A stretch of 64,000 bases of DNA from positions 33,420,001 through 33,484,000 of the forward strand of contig NC_065539.1 of assembly GCF_932294415.1 (NCBI RefSeq), given 5' to 3'. This DNA is from Quercus robur (Eukaryota; Streptophyta; Magnoliopsida; Fagales; Fagaceae). Position numbers and translations under genes: made by a program. Shown here in pieces: positions 21,967 to 32,891 of this stretch. The number at the start of each line of letters is the position of its first letter. Position 1 is the stretch's first letter. The notes below the pieces were generated by a model. That model was not told the DNA's origin. It did not search any database and was given only the letters and a program-made list of their open reading frames with translations.

Positions 21967-24827
21967 TGCAAGAACACTTAGAACAAAATTATCAAGGGAA
22001 TTCACACACACACAACACACACAGTATTTATAGGGCACCAACCCAACCTTTATTACTTAATATCAAGTACAAAGGAAGCCTGGAGAATACACACGAAATT
22101 CTCTAAGCAAAATTACACACTCTGCTGGTGACAGCTCCAACAATCTAGGATAAATATACAGAATTAACTGTCACAGCAGTTACTGCCAAGTAACTGCCCC
22201 TTGTCCAGGACTTGCTGCCACATGTGGTCTGACTTAGGACACCTTCCACTGATGCTGTTTTGGCCTGCTTTCCACATTTTTAGCCCCTACACAGCAAGTT
22301 TGAACATCCACAAAGCTAGGAACTGTTTGGTAACTGCCGATAACTGCTGCTACACACTCTGCACATGCCAGCCCATTACTCAGCACATCATCATGGGGCT
22401 TCTGCCCATGCTCCAGCAGCCCACACATAATAGTTCCATCACGTTTTAGAAGCCTTGGCCCTCTACCCAAGCCCTTCTCATTAGCATTACAGCCCACACA
22501 ACATGTCCATATGCAGCACACTAAGTAACTACCATCAGCTCACTCATACAAGTCCATGTATTATGCCAACACCAACCAGCCCAATGCCTTGCAGAGCATA
22601 TCATCATTACAGCAGCCCAACACTGCCTTGCACCCAAGCCACCAAGCCCACATACAAAGCAACCACTAGCCAAGCCATCATGCCATGCACTATCACATAG
22701 GGTCAGCAGCAGACCACCTGCTGCTACCCATCATCACCAAAACCATCTCTGCCCACCATAGCCCTCTTCTGCCATGGCCTTGGGGCCAGTGGCGACGCCA
22801 CGTACAGGTCAGGGTGTTCCCAGGAACACCTTGACCTGAAAAAAATTTATATTTAATCTGTATTAAGAACACCCTTAATCACAAAATTAGGAACACCCTC
22901 AAATTAAAAAAAATTTATTTGTTCTACTTTCAAGCAAAAAAAAAAAAAAAAAAAAGCCTAAAAAAAAATTTGAACTAAAATCTGAAAAAAAAAAAAAAAA
23001 TTGTAACATAGCCAAAGCCCACAGCAAGCCAAGCCCACGGTCAGCCCAACAGATTACAGAGTAGCAAACCCACGGATTCTAAAAAAAAAAAAAAAAAAAA
23101 AAAATACAGAGAATCAGAAATCAAACCCATGGACGGTCACGTCGCTGGCAAAGAAAACCAAACCCCAATACAGTCTATACAAGCAAAAGCAAAACAAACT
23201 CCAATACAGACTCACAGAGGTGTTTATCAAAAAAAAAAAAAAAAAAAAAAAAACCCAATATAGAGCAAACAAAACCCAAACCCCAATACAGAGCAAACCA
23301 AACCCGCGGTCACCGGTCGCTCGCAGCTCGCTCGTTGTCGCCGTAGCTTGCTCGTCGTTGTCATCGCTCACCCCTCGTTGCGGTCGCTCGTCACTCGCCT
23401 CTCATCGCAGATCGCAGATCGTTGCTCTTAGAACGCAGATCGCACTGCTTAGCTTGCTCCGGACCTCTGGTGCTCGGTGCTCCATCCCTCAAGGTATTTG
23501 ACATTTCTCTCCCTTTTTCTCTCTGACTCTCTCTCGATCTCTCAATCTCTCTCTCTTTATCTCACTGAAATGAAATGAATGAATGACTATATAAGTCTCT
23601 CTCTTTATTCTAACTCAGTAACTCTCTCTCTCTCTCTCTCTTTTGAATTGTGACTCTCTGATTGGCTAGAGCCTGGCCGAATTAGCTTTATTTATTTTTT
23701 GCTTTTTGCCTGTTTTTGTCTTTTTGAATTTGGCTTATTCGTTGGTGTTGGACTGTTGATCAGTGTGTGTTGGTGTTGGTGAGATATTGATGGTCTTTTA
23801 GTGTAACGTGTATTGTGATTTGTGATTGTGAAATTTTCTGGTTGGCAGGCTATTGTTATTGGGGGCATGAGGCTGGCATGAGGCTTGTGCTTGTCTGTTG
23901 AGTGGAGAGGGGGGTAGATGGGCTTATGGGCTCATGGGGCCGGTTAAACAATAATTAAAACAGTGTAATGTGTTGCACATTACACTGCTTTAATTATTGT
24001 GTTCCACATGGGATGTATAATGTCTGGCTCTTTTAGTGTAATGTGCACAATGGGCTAAACAATATAAAAAATTAAAGCAGTATAATTAATGACAAACAAA
24101 TTAAAACAATATAGTTTATTGTTACGTTAAACAACAATAATTAAAACTTAATAATTAACCAATACATTATAAAAGACAAATAAATTAAATTATGTTAGGC
24201 TAAATAACAATTAATAATTTTATAATTAATGAAATAATAATATAACAAATTATAGTTTATAAAAGACAAACAAATTAATGAAACAATTAAACAACAATAA
24301 TTAATAATTTTATTAATATTTCAAATGAACTTATAGTTTATTGTATAGGTAACTTTGTTCATTTCTTTTCTTTTCATTTTTTTTTTCCTTTTGAGGTATT
24401 TCGATGTACAGAATGCAAATTTGTTTTGGTTTTAAGAACATTTTTTTTTTTTTAAGCACAAACTTCATGCTGGCCAAATCTTAAATTTCGGCCGGTATTT
24501 CTCGAAACACCTGAAATAGACCGAAATGACCTGAAATTTTTTCAAAGTAGAATAGAAACACCCTAGACAAAATTCCAGGAGTCGCCACTGCTTGGGGCAT
24601 CATGTAGAGCAAGGTGCCTTCACATGCTGCCTCTCATCATACTCATCAATCTGAATCTAGCAAGGAGACTGGGCTTGTCCCCCTCCAAGAGTAGTTAGGA
24701 GCTTCACTAGATAGGCACAAGGAGCCATTGGTGTCTTGAGAAAATATTGAGCCATGTGACTGGCCTGATGTTGTTCAACCACTCCAATTCCTCATGCCAT
24801 CATCAGCAACTTGTAAAGCTCTTAACA
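21854..24827 (-). repeat. 5' LTR of the Gypsy element, split by a hAT-type insertion
   Basis: Starts TGTCACAGGG and ends CTCTTAACA on the plus strand. After removing the 1804-bp insertion and one TSD, about 1162 bases remain, close to the 1138 of its partner. A CA microsatellite at 21932-21962 is longer than in the other LTR. In the roughly 340 bases from 22172 I count 24 differences from the other LTR, 23 of them transitions. Confidence 0.92.
22787..24590. mobile_element. Non-autonomous hAT-type DNA transposon
   Basis: 1804 bases with terminal inverted repeats: the left CAGTGGCGACGCC and the reversed right CAGTGGCGACTCC. They are flanked by a perfect 8-bp duplication cttggggc (22779-22786 and 24591-24598). 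An 8-bp TSD and a CAGTGGCG-type end are typical of hAT elements. No transposase domain could be read in any frame. The interior holds A-tracts, a CG-rich segment with repeated CTCGTCG/TCGCTC words (23305-23465), CT-rich runs, and AT-rich DNA. It sits inside one LTR only, so it arrived after the Gypsy element. Confidence 0.9.
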
Positions 24828-24832
24828 GCGTG
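24828..24832. repeat. 5-bp target-site duplication of the Gypsy element, right
   Basis: gcgtg, matching 16191-16195. Confidence 0.8.
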
Positions 24833-24962
24833 CGAGTTTGAGCCGTGTAGGAGAAAACCACATAAAGTTTTTAGAGTTCTAGAGTGTTATTTACAATATG
24901 TACCTAGAAATTTGAAAATCCTCCGGTTGGCTTGGGTTTTATAAAAAAATTGTTGAAGAAGG

Positions 24963-25019
24963 ATGGGAGAGAGGAAGGTGCTAACAAATACTTCCCGCAA
25001 AGAGAACGCTCTTGGCCAG
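24963..25019 (+). pseudogene. YJU2-like exon 1 remnant
   Basis: Begins with the family start MGERKVL. The next residues would normally be NKYYPP, and a one-base loss after GTGCT shifts the frame so that the conserved bases are still visible one position off. The rest does not match the family. A possible donor (CAG/GTTAAT) follows at 25020. Confidence 0.65.
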
Positions 25020-25779
25020 GTTAATTTGTATTGTCCCTCCCTCTGTGTTTTCATGTTTCAAGTGATGATATTGGTTGTTTAAAGCACAAAAGGTGACACA
25101 AATGCATGACTGTCGGTCTTACTTTATTATAAAATAATTTTGTTCCATGCTTTGTATGTTTCTTTTCTCATTCCTTTCTGTACTCCCAAACAAAGTGTTT
25201 GGAATTCTCTTGTAAACTTGAGTTTCTTCCTATAAGAAAAAAATAAATTTATTGTTGCTTCTTTGTTTTTTGATGCAGTTCTGAATACCTTAGGTTTCCC
25301 TATGTAAGGGTTGCTTGGGATCAACACGAAAAAAAAGTTGATCCCAGAGCAGCCTGAAAACCTTTAGGGTTGCTTGGAATCACCACCAAGCAGAGAAAAG
25401 AATTTCTCACGAAGAAAATTTCATTTAATAGTAGTCTCATTAAAATAAAATAAAAAAATAATTTTTTATTTTTATTTTTTATGGAGTTTACAGGAATTAA
25501 AGATTATGTCCCAGGAAACTCTCAACCAAAAATAATAACTGAACCTATCTAAAAAGATAATCCCAGTCTGAACTCAAAATAAAAAATGAAAGTTTAAAAT
25601 AATCCAATCACATAATATAAAGAATATGCCATAATAAATTCCAAAATAATTTTGGTTGTGCTCCCTGCATCAGTTTCTCAATTGATTTTTTATTGCACTT
25701 GTTCTGCTGTTTTCTCCATGCTATTATACGAGAATATGCCACTAAACAATGGGATTGTGATAGAAACTGAAATATGGAG

Positions 25780-26513
25780 TTAGATTTAATGTGCAGTCTT
25801 ATTATGTGTCCTTAAAAAGGACATAATATGATGAAGTTTCCCTGGAAGTGTCTGGAAGAATAAAACTCCTAGAAAAGTTTCTTTCTTTGTTTGGACTAGA
25901 AAGATTGCTTTCTTTGTTTGGAAAGCAGCTTTGTGGAAAATCTTAAAGTTGGATAACCTGATTAAAAGGAATATTAGGGCATGTTTGGATAGAGGGGGAG
26001 TGAAGGGGAGAAAAGTAGAAGTTGGTTAAAAATAGGCTAATTTTAGGCCAGCTCTACTTTACTCTACTCTACTCTACTCTCCGTCCCTCCCCCTGAATCC
26101 AAACAGACTTAGTGTTGTATGTGTAATAGAAGTGGAGAGACGGTTGATCATTTGTTACTTCATTGTCTGAGTTATGTTTTTTTGGTTTTTGTGAATTATG
26201 ATGTTTGGGGTTAGAAAGAGTGGAAAGGCCATTTTGGTAGACTATAGGGTGTTGATATTAGGGGAGTGGCCTCTGTATACCTTATGTGGACTGTATTGAA
26301 AGAGAGGAATTATCCCATGTTCAACAGTGTGGATTCAGCTATTGAGTTGAAGTCTGTTTTCTTGAGAACATTGCATTAGTACGCCACTGGTTATGCCCTG
26401 TGAAAACCACTTATATTTTTTTATTTTGTTGATTATTTATCATTTAACTTGTAATTCCTTTTTAGTGGTATACATATTGTTTGAATGTATTCTTTTCCTA
26501 TTTATCTAATGAA
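25780..26513 (+). mobile_element. LINE 3' fragment (zf-RVT region) in a pseudogene intron
   Basis: Degenerate plus-strand coding traces of the LINE C-terminus: FPWK near 25840, then after the inserted MITE a block encoding [10 protein letters not shown] (the zinc-binding part, about 26130-26170), and MWT and ELKSVFLRTLH near 26280-26370, ending in T-rich DNA. Reading requires several frames and there is no intact domain. It is 5' truncated. Confidence 0.65.
25977..26108. mobile_element. Tourist-like MITE inside the LINE fragment
   Basis: 132 bases with ends GGGCATGTTTGGAT and, reversed, GTCTGTTTGGAT, flanked by the trinucleotide tta on both sides (25974-25976 and 26109-26111), as for PIF/Harbinger insertions. 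Inside are TACTC tandem repeats at 26062-26082. LINE coding traces resume after it, so it is younger than the LINE fragment. Confidence 0.75.
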
Positions 26514-26524
26514 GTGTTATCCAC

Positions 26525-26727
26525 TGTTTTAAAAACCAGATTGGACCAGTCGGTCCGACCGGTTCAATTGAGAACAGGGAGCCAATCCAGTCCAGTTAAA
26601 AGCTCCAAAACCGGTCAATAACCAGTCAACAACTGAAAAACCGGCCAAAATCAGGTCAAAAACCGGGATTAAACTGAAAATTAAAAAAAAAAACGGTTCT
26701 ATATCCGGTTCGGTTTTTAAAACCATG
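26525..26727. mobile_element. MITE, TTTTAAAAACC family, copy 1
   Basis: 203 bases. The left end TGTTTTAAAAACC and the reversed right end CATGGTTTTAAAAACC form the inverted repeat. The TSD is 11 bases with one mismatch: gtgttatccac (26514-26524) and gtgttatctac (26728-26738). The body is rich in ACCGG / CCGGT words. It is non-coding. Confidence 0.8.
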
Positions 26728-26807
26728 GTGTTATCTACCTGTCCAACAAAAATAAAAGAGTATGTGATGTCTAGTGAAGTAAATTATCTATGTTTGATAA
26801 TTTGCAG

Positions 26808-26907
26808 ACATGTTTTGGGAATTTAAATGTTCCAGTTCTACTTCAAATGTACGAGGTTCTCCGCTGAGCCTACAAGAAATTTTGAACCTTGGCGTGAAGA
26901 GGATGAG
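26808..26907 (+). pseudogene. YJU2-like exon with damaged zinc motif
   Basis: The exon has TTTGCAG before it and GAG/GTAAAA after it. It encodes traces of the family block ending FYFKCTRCSAE and then NFEPWREEDE. Here the second Cys of the CxxC pair is Phe (FKCTRFSAE), one extra T shifts the first codons, a TAA replaces a Gln-type codon, and about 16 residues between SAEPT and RNFEPW are missing. Confidence 0.8.
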
Positions 26908-27010
26908 GTAAAAGTTTAGCCTTCTATACGTGACTATTTATCATGTGCTCAGATTCCTCAATATTGATATCAACATTGTTTGTGACTAAATAATTTATCT
27001 CTTCTATCAG

Positions 27011-27119
27011 GCAGTAGAGACGAATAAACAGAAAAGGGAAGCTGAAGAGAAGGAAGATGCAATGAAATCTTTAGATAACAGAACCTTGGATTCAAAACGA
27101 TAGATGGAAACCTATGAAG
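27011..27119 (+). pseudogene. YJU2-like exon (AMKSLDNRTLDSKR)
   Basis: Bounded by CTATCAG and GAAG/GTATTT. It reads KREAEEKEDAMKSLDNRTLDSKR, then a TAG where the family has Glu, then METYE. In the family this is the central conserved helix region. Confidence 0.85.
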
Positions 27120-27345
27120 GTATTTGCTTTAGAAATTGTGTTTATGTATTAGGGTATCATTGGACAGTGGCGCAAACGAATCTTTGAAGCTCAAATAGCC
27201 TCTGTAATTTACTAATTTGTCTTGTAGACATGTGAGATAATCATCACAGTGCATGAAATTTTTGCTTCTATTTAGTAACACTTTGAATTGAATCCAAAGT
27301 CAGTATCTTCTGTTACTAATACACTTCTTCCCCCCTTGTTTGCAG

Positions 27346-27418
27346 TTCAGACATGCAACTGTGAGTGTAGATCCCATGCTTGAGCCTTGAGGCCTTGTAG
27401 CGCACAGTTGTAGAAAAG
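27346..27418 (+). pseudogene. YJU2-like exon (RHATVSVD)
   Basis: Preceded by TTTGCAG and followed by AAAG/GTATGA. It reads RHATVSVDPMLE, then a short duplicated CCTTGAG shifts the frame, and a TAG lies where Gln is expected. Confidence 0.82.
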
Positions 27419-28391
27419 GTATGATTGATCTGCTCTGTGTATGTAGATTGGCTGTGTAGTCACATTTCTGTTGGATTTGTTGACCTCTTTTTATATTGTG
27501 AAAGCATGTATGTTCCAACACTTTTGTCATGTGTTACTGTTTGGCCAATTGGAACATAAGCTTCTCAAGCTCAAGCATTTACTTTTCTAGTTAGAGACCA
27601 ATGTCTTGGGGCTAACATGGGATCTGCCCAAGAAAGCTGGTATCTCACGTGTGGGGCCCACCTGCTTGTGAGAGGTAGGTCTCATGTGCCTAGCGCATAA
27701 GAGATTTTTCCCTGCCCAAGGACCTACTAGTTTAGGTAAATATGAGTATTTATCCCTTGCAATCAACCAGCCACGGGATCTAATTTTCACTATGTTTCTT
27801 CAATTGAGGCTAGCTGGTCCTTAGATGACTGGACTGAGTCAGAATTCCAGTCTATGAGAAGTGAGAACTACTTCAATGAAACAAGAAAGTCTTTTTATTT
27901 TATTATTTTATTTTTTTAAATAAAATTTTTAAGTTTTAGCCCCAAGGGGAGGGGCAGGGTATGGTGATTCTGTTTATTTTTTGAACTTCTTTCACTGTTT
28001 CTTTTTGGCGCAATTTATTGATGTACATTCCATATCAATTCTCTCAAATCCGTTACATCCATTATGAAAGATATAATTTTACACGGTTTTAATGTTTTTG
28101 CACCTGCACAAATATGTTATCAAATCCACTTGTGGAATCAGTATTTGAGACTATTTTGCTATTGGAAACTATTGAAATGCTAACAAGATTCTTAATTATC
28201 AAATGATTCTACAGCTGGTCCTTTTCTAGAAGTGAAACCGTTGGCCTCTACGCATAAATCTTTAGCCATATGGTATTTGAAGACATTTGTAAAGTTATTA
28301 TGATTCTCTCTCTCTCTCTCTCACAAACACACACATCTTTGTAGCATTTTTGTAACGTTCTCACTCTATTAATTGTTCTGTATGCTGACAG

Positions 28392-28442
28392 GAGAATAGG
28401 TTGGAAGAAGAGGATGAAGCACTAATAAAATCAATATTTCAT
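28392..28442 (+). pseudogene. YJU2-like exon (LEEEDEALIKSIFH)
   Basis: 51 bases, with acceptor CTGACAG and donor CAT/GTTAGT. It is open throughout and reads ENRLEEEDEALIKSIFH, very close to the family. Confidence 0.85.
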
Positions 28443-28499
28443 GTTAGTGCAGGCATTTTACTTTTACTAGTTTGCTTAAAATGTCTTGCTTCCCCTTTG

Positions 28500-28519
28500 C
28501 CCCCCCCCCCCCCCCCCCC
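28500..28519. repeat. Poly-C tract
   Basis: Twenty C followed by T-rich DNA within an intron of the pseudogene. Confidence 0.85.
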
Positions 28520-28616
28520 TTTTCTTTTCCTTTTTGGGTCATGGTTGTATCTAATATAATTTACTTTGTTAATCTTATGAAAAAGAAATGCACTTTGTTA
28601 AAAATCTCTTTTGCAG

Positions 28617-28726
28617 ACTTCAAGGCAAGTTTATGTCTAAAGGATGCGTGATGAAGATCTTGATGATGATGGAGATATGATCCAGCTTTCAAGTGCAATG
28701 GTGAAACATCTGGTCATAATTTGAAG
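28617..28726 (+). pseudogene. YJU2-like exon (RDEDLDDD)
   Basis: Acceptor TTTTGCAG and donor GAAG/GTATGT. It reads a TAA after SRQVYV, then RMRDEDLDDDGDMIQLSS. A missing base after that puts the conserved GNGETSG block out of frame. Confidence 0.82.
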
Positions 28727-30560
28727 GTATGTTGATCCTATAGAGATAGTTTTTGTATTTTGAGATTGTTTTATAGATTCGAATAAGTCAAGAATTTGTT
28801 GACTTATTTTAGTCTGAAATTAAGTCTGCTCTTGTGTACTTCTTCAATGCATCTGGTCATATCGGAATTCTAATTCTTTTGTATAGTATTTCCAAATAGG
28901 TGTTATTTGATCTTGGGCAGTTTTGAAACCTGTCTAAATTGATTATCTAAGTGGAGTGATAAGCATGGTTTTAGGTTCTTTAATGGCGGAGAAAGAGTAA
29001 GGTTGCTAGACTATCTATCAAATATATATATATATATATATATTTATGTAAGGTGGCCAAACTGATATCTTATGAAAATGCTCAGATTTGGAAGCTTTTA
29101 ATATCGATACATGTTATTGTAACTGGTCTGTGCTATTTCAACACCCTACCTGTGACCAACAAGTCTTATTTAATAGTCACCCATAAAAAAAAAAAAAAAA
29201 GTCTTATTTAACAGAGTTGATATTAGCTTGCTAGAAAGCATTGTGTACGATACTTTGTTGGTTTTGGATGATGTACTGCTCCCTATGTTATCAAAAAAAA
29301 AAAAAAAAAAAGAGAAAGAAAAGATGATGTACTGCTAACTTCAATCTTTGATTCAAATTTCCTTTATATTAGTGGAACTAAATTAGATGATTTCAGTAAT
29401 AGAGCTTCAATTTTCAAAATGTAAGGATGGTTTTGTAAATCATGGGTTTTTTAATTAGCTGGTTAGTTATTTGGAATTTCGAGCTCCCTATTAAATTTGG
29501 GAGTTATTGAAATTAACAATGAGATAACTATTGCTGATTAAAGTCATGTGAATGAAAATAAAAAAGGTGGGTGAGAAGCTAAAATTATTATTAGGAGGTT
29601 CTAAAAAAAAAATTATATTCACTCTTTGAATGAAAAGGAAAACAAAAAAAAGGTGGGTGGAAGCTAAAATTAGTATTTGGAAGTTTTAGAAAGTAAATTT
29701 ATAGCCACTCTTCTTCGTTTCCAAGTCAGAGAAAAAGCCCCTCTTTTCCCCCTGGATTTTGGGGACCATCTGTAAGCTTTAAACATACTTTTCAAATGCA
29801 CCCTAATTTCAACCATGTTTATAACTTAAGACCTTCAAATACCTTTCTTATTGACTTCCTCCTTCCCTAGCCCCCTTCTTTTCCCACCATGAATCATAAC
29901 TTTTGTTGATATGCATGATGTCTTGGTCAAAAGGATGTTATAAGTTTTAGTCTTTCTTAATTTCTTCTATTATATGCTCCCTCCGTATTATTTTATTTTT
30001 CCGTTTTATAGTTCCAACACTAAGAGTGTTTCATTGCTTCTAAAAGGTTGTATCCAATGCACAAAACTCTTACTTTTATGAGATCTAAGGGAGGTGGTTG
30101 GGAAAGGACATCATTTACCACTTTTACATGGCAATAAAGATGATTACTCTCTAGAACTACCTCTCCTTTTTTGGTCCTCTATTTTTTGTGCTTTTCTTTT
30201 ATGTTGGATAAAGATGAATAAAATTGGATAAAGGGGAATATAATTTTTATGTTTATTAAAAGAAAGGAGGATTGCAGTATCTTCGTTATTTTAGTGGAAA
30301 TATATGAGCTTGTGAACTTATGTTTGAACATTTCCAAAGAGCTTCCTCTGGCGACCCGGCCAACAAATTCTTTAACAAAAGCCACTTTTGTTGACAGCTC
30401 CACCTTGAAAGGTATGCCACATATATTCAAATTTCCCCCCTTCTTAGCATAAAAGTTGAAGTCATCACCATTATTTTTTTACGTCTTAAAGGAAGCGTTG
30501 TAAGTGTAACCATCAGTTCTTAAGCATTAAAATCTTAAAAGGGCAATGCAAGTTCAGACT
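28727..30560. other. First part of the long last intron
   Basis: AT-rich DNA with a TA microsatellite (29022-29042) and A-tracts at 29186-29201 and 29294-29311. No gene or datable element was identified. Confidence 0.5.
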
Positions 30561-31180
30561 TTTTTTTCCACCTTTCTAATTTCCCTAAGTTTACCTAGAC
30601 CCATCATCCAACAGGCAATCCCAACCCGTCCGAGACTAAACCCCGTGCAATGTGCTCCTCTCATACGTCATATGTGATCGTGTAGCCAGCTTAGACACCA
30701 CAAGAACTATACATCGATATGAGTTGTCCAACATCTCGACTCGCCTGATACCTACATGGATGAACGAGTGAGAACATTTCACTCCTTGAGATGATATAAG
30801 TACTCTATTCCATGCTTATCCACATAAGGAAACTGTTACACACCACGCTAGAGGGTCCTTCTACAATTTTGTACCCACTAAGTAGGGGAAGGTGAACCCG
30901 GAGACCTTGATGCCACTAACCCCCCGCTACCTCCATTGAGCTAGTGCCTACATTCTCTAGACCATTATATAAGCACCAAGGCTCCTTCAATCCAAGGTAT
31001 GTTCACACAATTTCCTAACTCATACTTTTAGAATTCTTAGAGATTATTGTGAGTTTCTAAGTTAACCATCGGAAGGTATTTGGCCAGTACCACACTAGTG
31101 CACTCCGTAGGTATTTTACTCTTCAAGTCTACTAATGTTGGAGTTTGGACGATTGGCTTACTGACGATCCTACACATCAT
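30560..31180 (+). repeat. LTR-like relic with TATA motif
   Basis: A moderately GC-rich segment with the texture of a Gypsy-type LTR. It has a TTATATAAG box at about 30965-30973 and downstream text such as TTAGAGATTATTGTGAG and GGAGTTTGGACGATTGG. No partner LTR, primer site or coding region follows; a truncated hAT copy begins immediately at its right edge. The class is assigned from memory of such LTRs and is tentative. Confidence 0.35.
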
Positions 31181-32365
31181 CAGCCTCCATCAATATTTAC
31201 AAAATTATCAGCCAAGAAAAAAAAAAAAAAAAATCAGAAATGTTGATGAGCAAAGAAATTGACATGAAGTGTTTGATTGATTCTCTCTCAAAATTAAATC
31301 TTTGTCCATTGAATTCACCTTGCATATTATTGGCCCCATCTTAACATTTCCCAAGCTGTCTTGATAAACTCAATTTATCATGTCTACAAAATAAAGATTT
31401 AATTACAACTTTGAGTGATACATTGGTGGTTACAATTCCCTTTTTGTCCACATAAAGCAAAATAACGGCCATTTGTTCTTTCATTGAGATATCATGAGAC
31501 TCAACAACTAAAATTGAAAAGAATCCATTGTCAAGATCCTTGATGATGGCATTGGTAGTTTCACATGCATGTTGCAAACACAATGTCTTTTTTAATATGA
31601 TGGTGGGTTAGCTTGTTTTTTGGCATGTGTTGCAACACTTCATTGCTAGATTAATTATGATTTGCCAAAAATTGTAGAAACTGAAGAAAATTTATTTATC
31701 AATTGAATCAAAAGATTCATCATGACCACAAAAAGTAAACCCTGACGCAAAATGAATCTTATGTAGTAACTATTGCATTTAATTGAGCTTGATAATCAAT
31801 CTTATCTTAATTTGACTGCTTAACAAAAACACTTTGAATTTGTTGCTTTTGCTTCATTAGATCTTCTTTATTCTTGACAACTTGGTTATGGGGACTATTA
31901 ATGCCTCCAACATGAATTTTGTAGTTTGTCTTTTCTATTTCAAATTTTGAATCCTCCTATCACAATAGTTTCTCTTCCCACTTGTTAACCAATATTTTGC
32001 CTAAATAGGTAATAATATAAACGAAATGAACATCATTTTCTATGTATTCCAAAAAAAAATTATATTCTTTAAACCAATTATGATTAAATCAAAGCAATAC
32101 TCCATTAATTTTATTTTAGGGAATTAATGGCGAAGAGGTTGATAATGACCTTTTTGTAAATGTAATCTTCTTATTTCTTCGTGACCATTAGGATGATAAG
32201 ATGAAATTGTTTCTTGTAGCCCAAGATACGAGGAAGATTGTTCAAGTCAATACAAATATCCTTAGAAAATGAATTCTCCCTTCTAAAATATCTTTCACTT
32301 TTCAAAACATCCTTAGAAAATGAATCTTGCGGTATAAGTGATTTCTTTGTTAAAAATGTGTCCAT
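31181..32365 (-). pseudogene. hAT transposase pseudogene, left copy (minus strand)
   Basis: A DUF4371/TTF-zinc-finger type hAT transposase read leftwards. The start MDTFLTKKSLIPQ lies at 32365. Then come DLNNLP, a degenerate TTF-like segment (about 31930-32130) and the DUF4371 block ETTNAIIKDLDNGFFSILV with the following ESHDI, KEQMAV and VDKKGI (31341-31583). The frame is broken many times. The copy is cut off at 31181, before the catalytic C-terminal half and the dimerisation domain. It is homologous to the right copy at 32852 and points away from it. Confidence 0.8.
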
Positions 32366-32473
32366 AATATACTAGCAAAAAAATAAATGATAAACTATAA
32401 GTTCATTCGGTATATTATTTCTTAATAAAATAAAGACACTAATTATTGTTGCTAAGATTAAATTTCAGAAATC
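32351..32473. repeat. Left arm of a large inverted repeat between two hAT genes
   Basis: About 123 bases, the reverse complement of 32742-32868 with scattered differences. It includes the start codon of the left gene and its upstream region (shared words GTGTCCAT, CTAGCAAAAAA, ATAAACTATAAGTTC, GATTAAAT). Confidence 0.8.
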
Positions 32474-32741
32474 ATCTATTATTTCTTAATACAATAAAGA
32501 TATTGATATATTTGTACTTGGGATATGTGATTTCTCCTAATATGTTTTTATATGTATTTTTTTGTCCTTTGGATATTTTATTTTCATGTATTCATTTTCA
32601 CTTAACAATAATCATTAATTTTAGCAACGATTATTAATATCTTTATTGTATTAAGAAACAATTAATAATTTTACAATTTGTTCATCATTGTGAACATGTA
32701 CTTTTTTTAATGAAAATATCTATTACATATATAAAAAAAAA

Positions 32742-32868
32742 TGATTTTCAAGATTTAATCTCAACAATAATAGTTAGTATCTTTCTTGTATTAAAAAATA
32801 TATATATTCAGAAGGAACTTATAGTTTATTCTTTAGTTTTTTGCTAGTACTATGGACACATTTTTTAT
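32742..32868. repeat. Right arm of the inverted repeat
   Basis: Mirror of 32351-32473, including the start codon of the right hAT gene at 32852. The spacer of about 270 bases also contains a smaller inverted pair built on TTTCTTAATACAATAAAG (about 32480-32500) and its complement (32640-32660). Confidence 0.8.
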
Positions 32869-32891
32869 TAGGAAATTACTTATACCCAAGG

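Larger units (their letters stand above)
16196..24827 (-). mobile_element. Ty3/Gypsy chromovirus LTR retrotransposon, inactive
   Basis: A complete but decayed LTR element transcribed from right to left. It has LTRs at both ends (TGTCACA...CTTAACA or CTCCTAACA on the plus strand), a 5-bp gcgtg TSD, a primer site complementary to initiator tRNA-Met, a polypurine tract, and gag, protease, RT, RNase H, integrase and a C-terminal chromodomain in Gypsy order. The chromodomain places it among the chromoviruses. It is disabled by many in-frame stops, frameshifts and loss of the RT catalytic motif. The 5' LTR (right side) carries a later hAT-type insertion. The element ends only 135 bases upstream of the YJU2-like start codon. 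Confidence 0.93.

Noticed and set aside
23114-23501. Possible small genes in the CG-rich centre of the hAT-type element
   Set aside because: The frames include homopolymer-derived Lys or Phe runs and show no transposase or other domain. Best treated as non-coding leader-like DNA.
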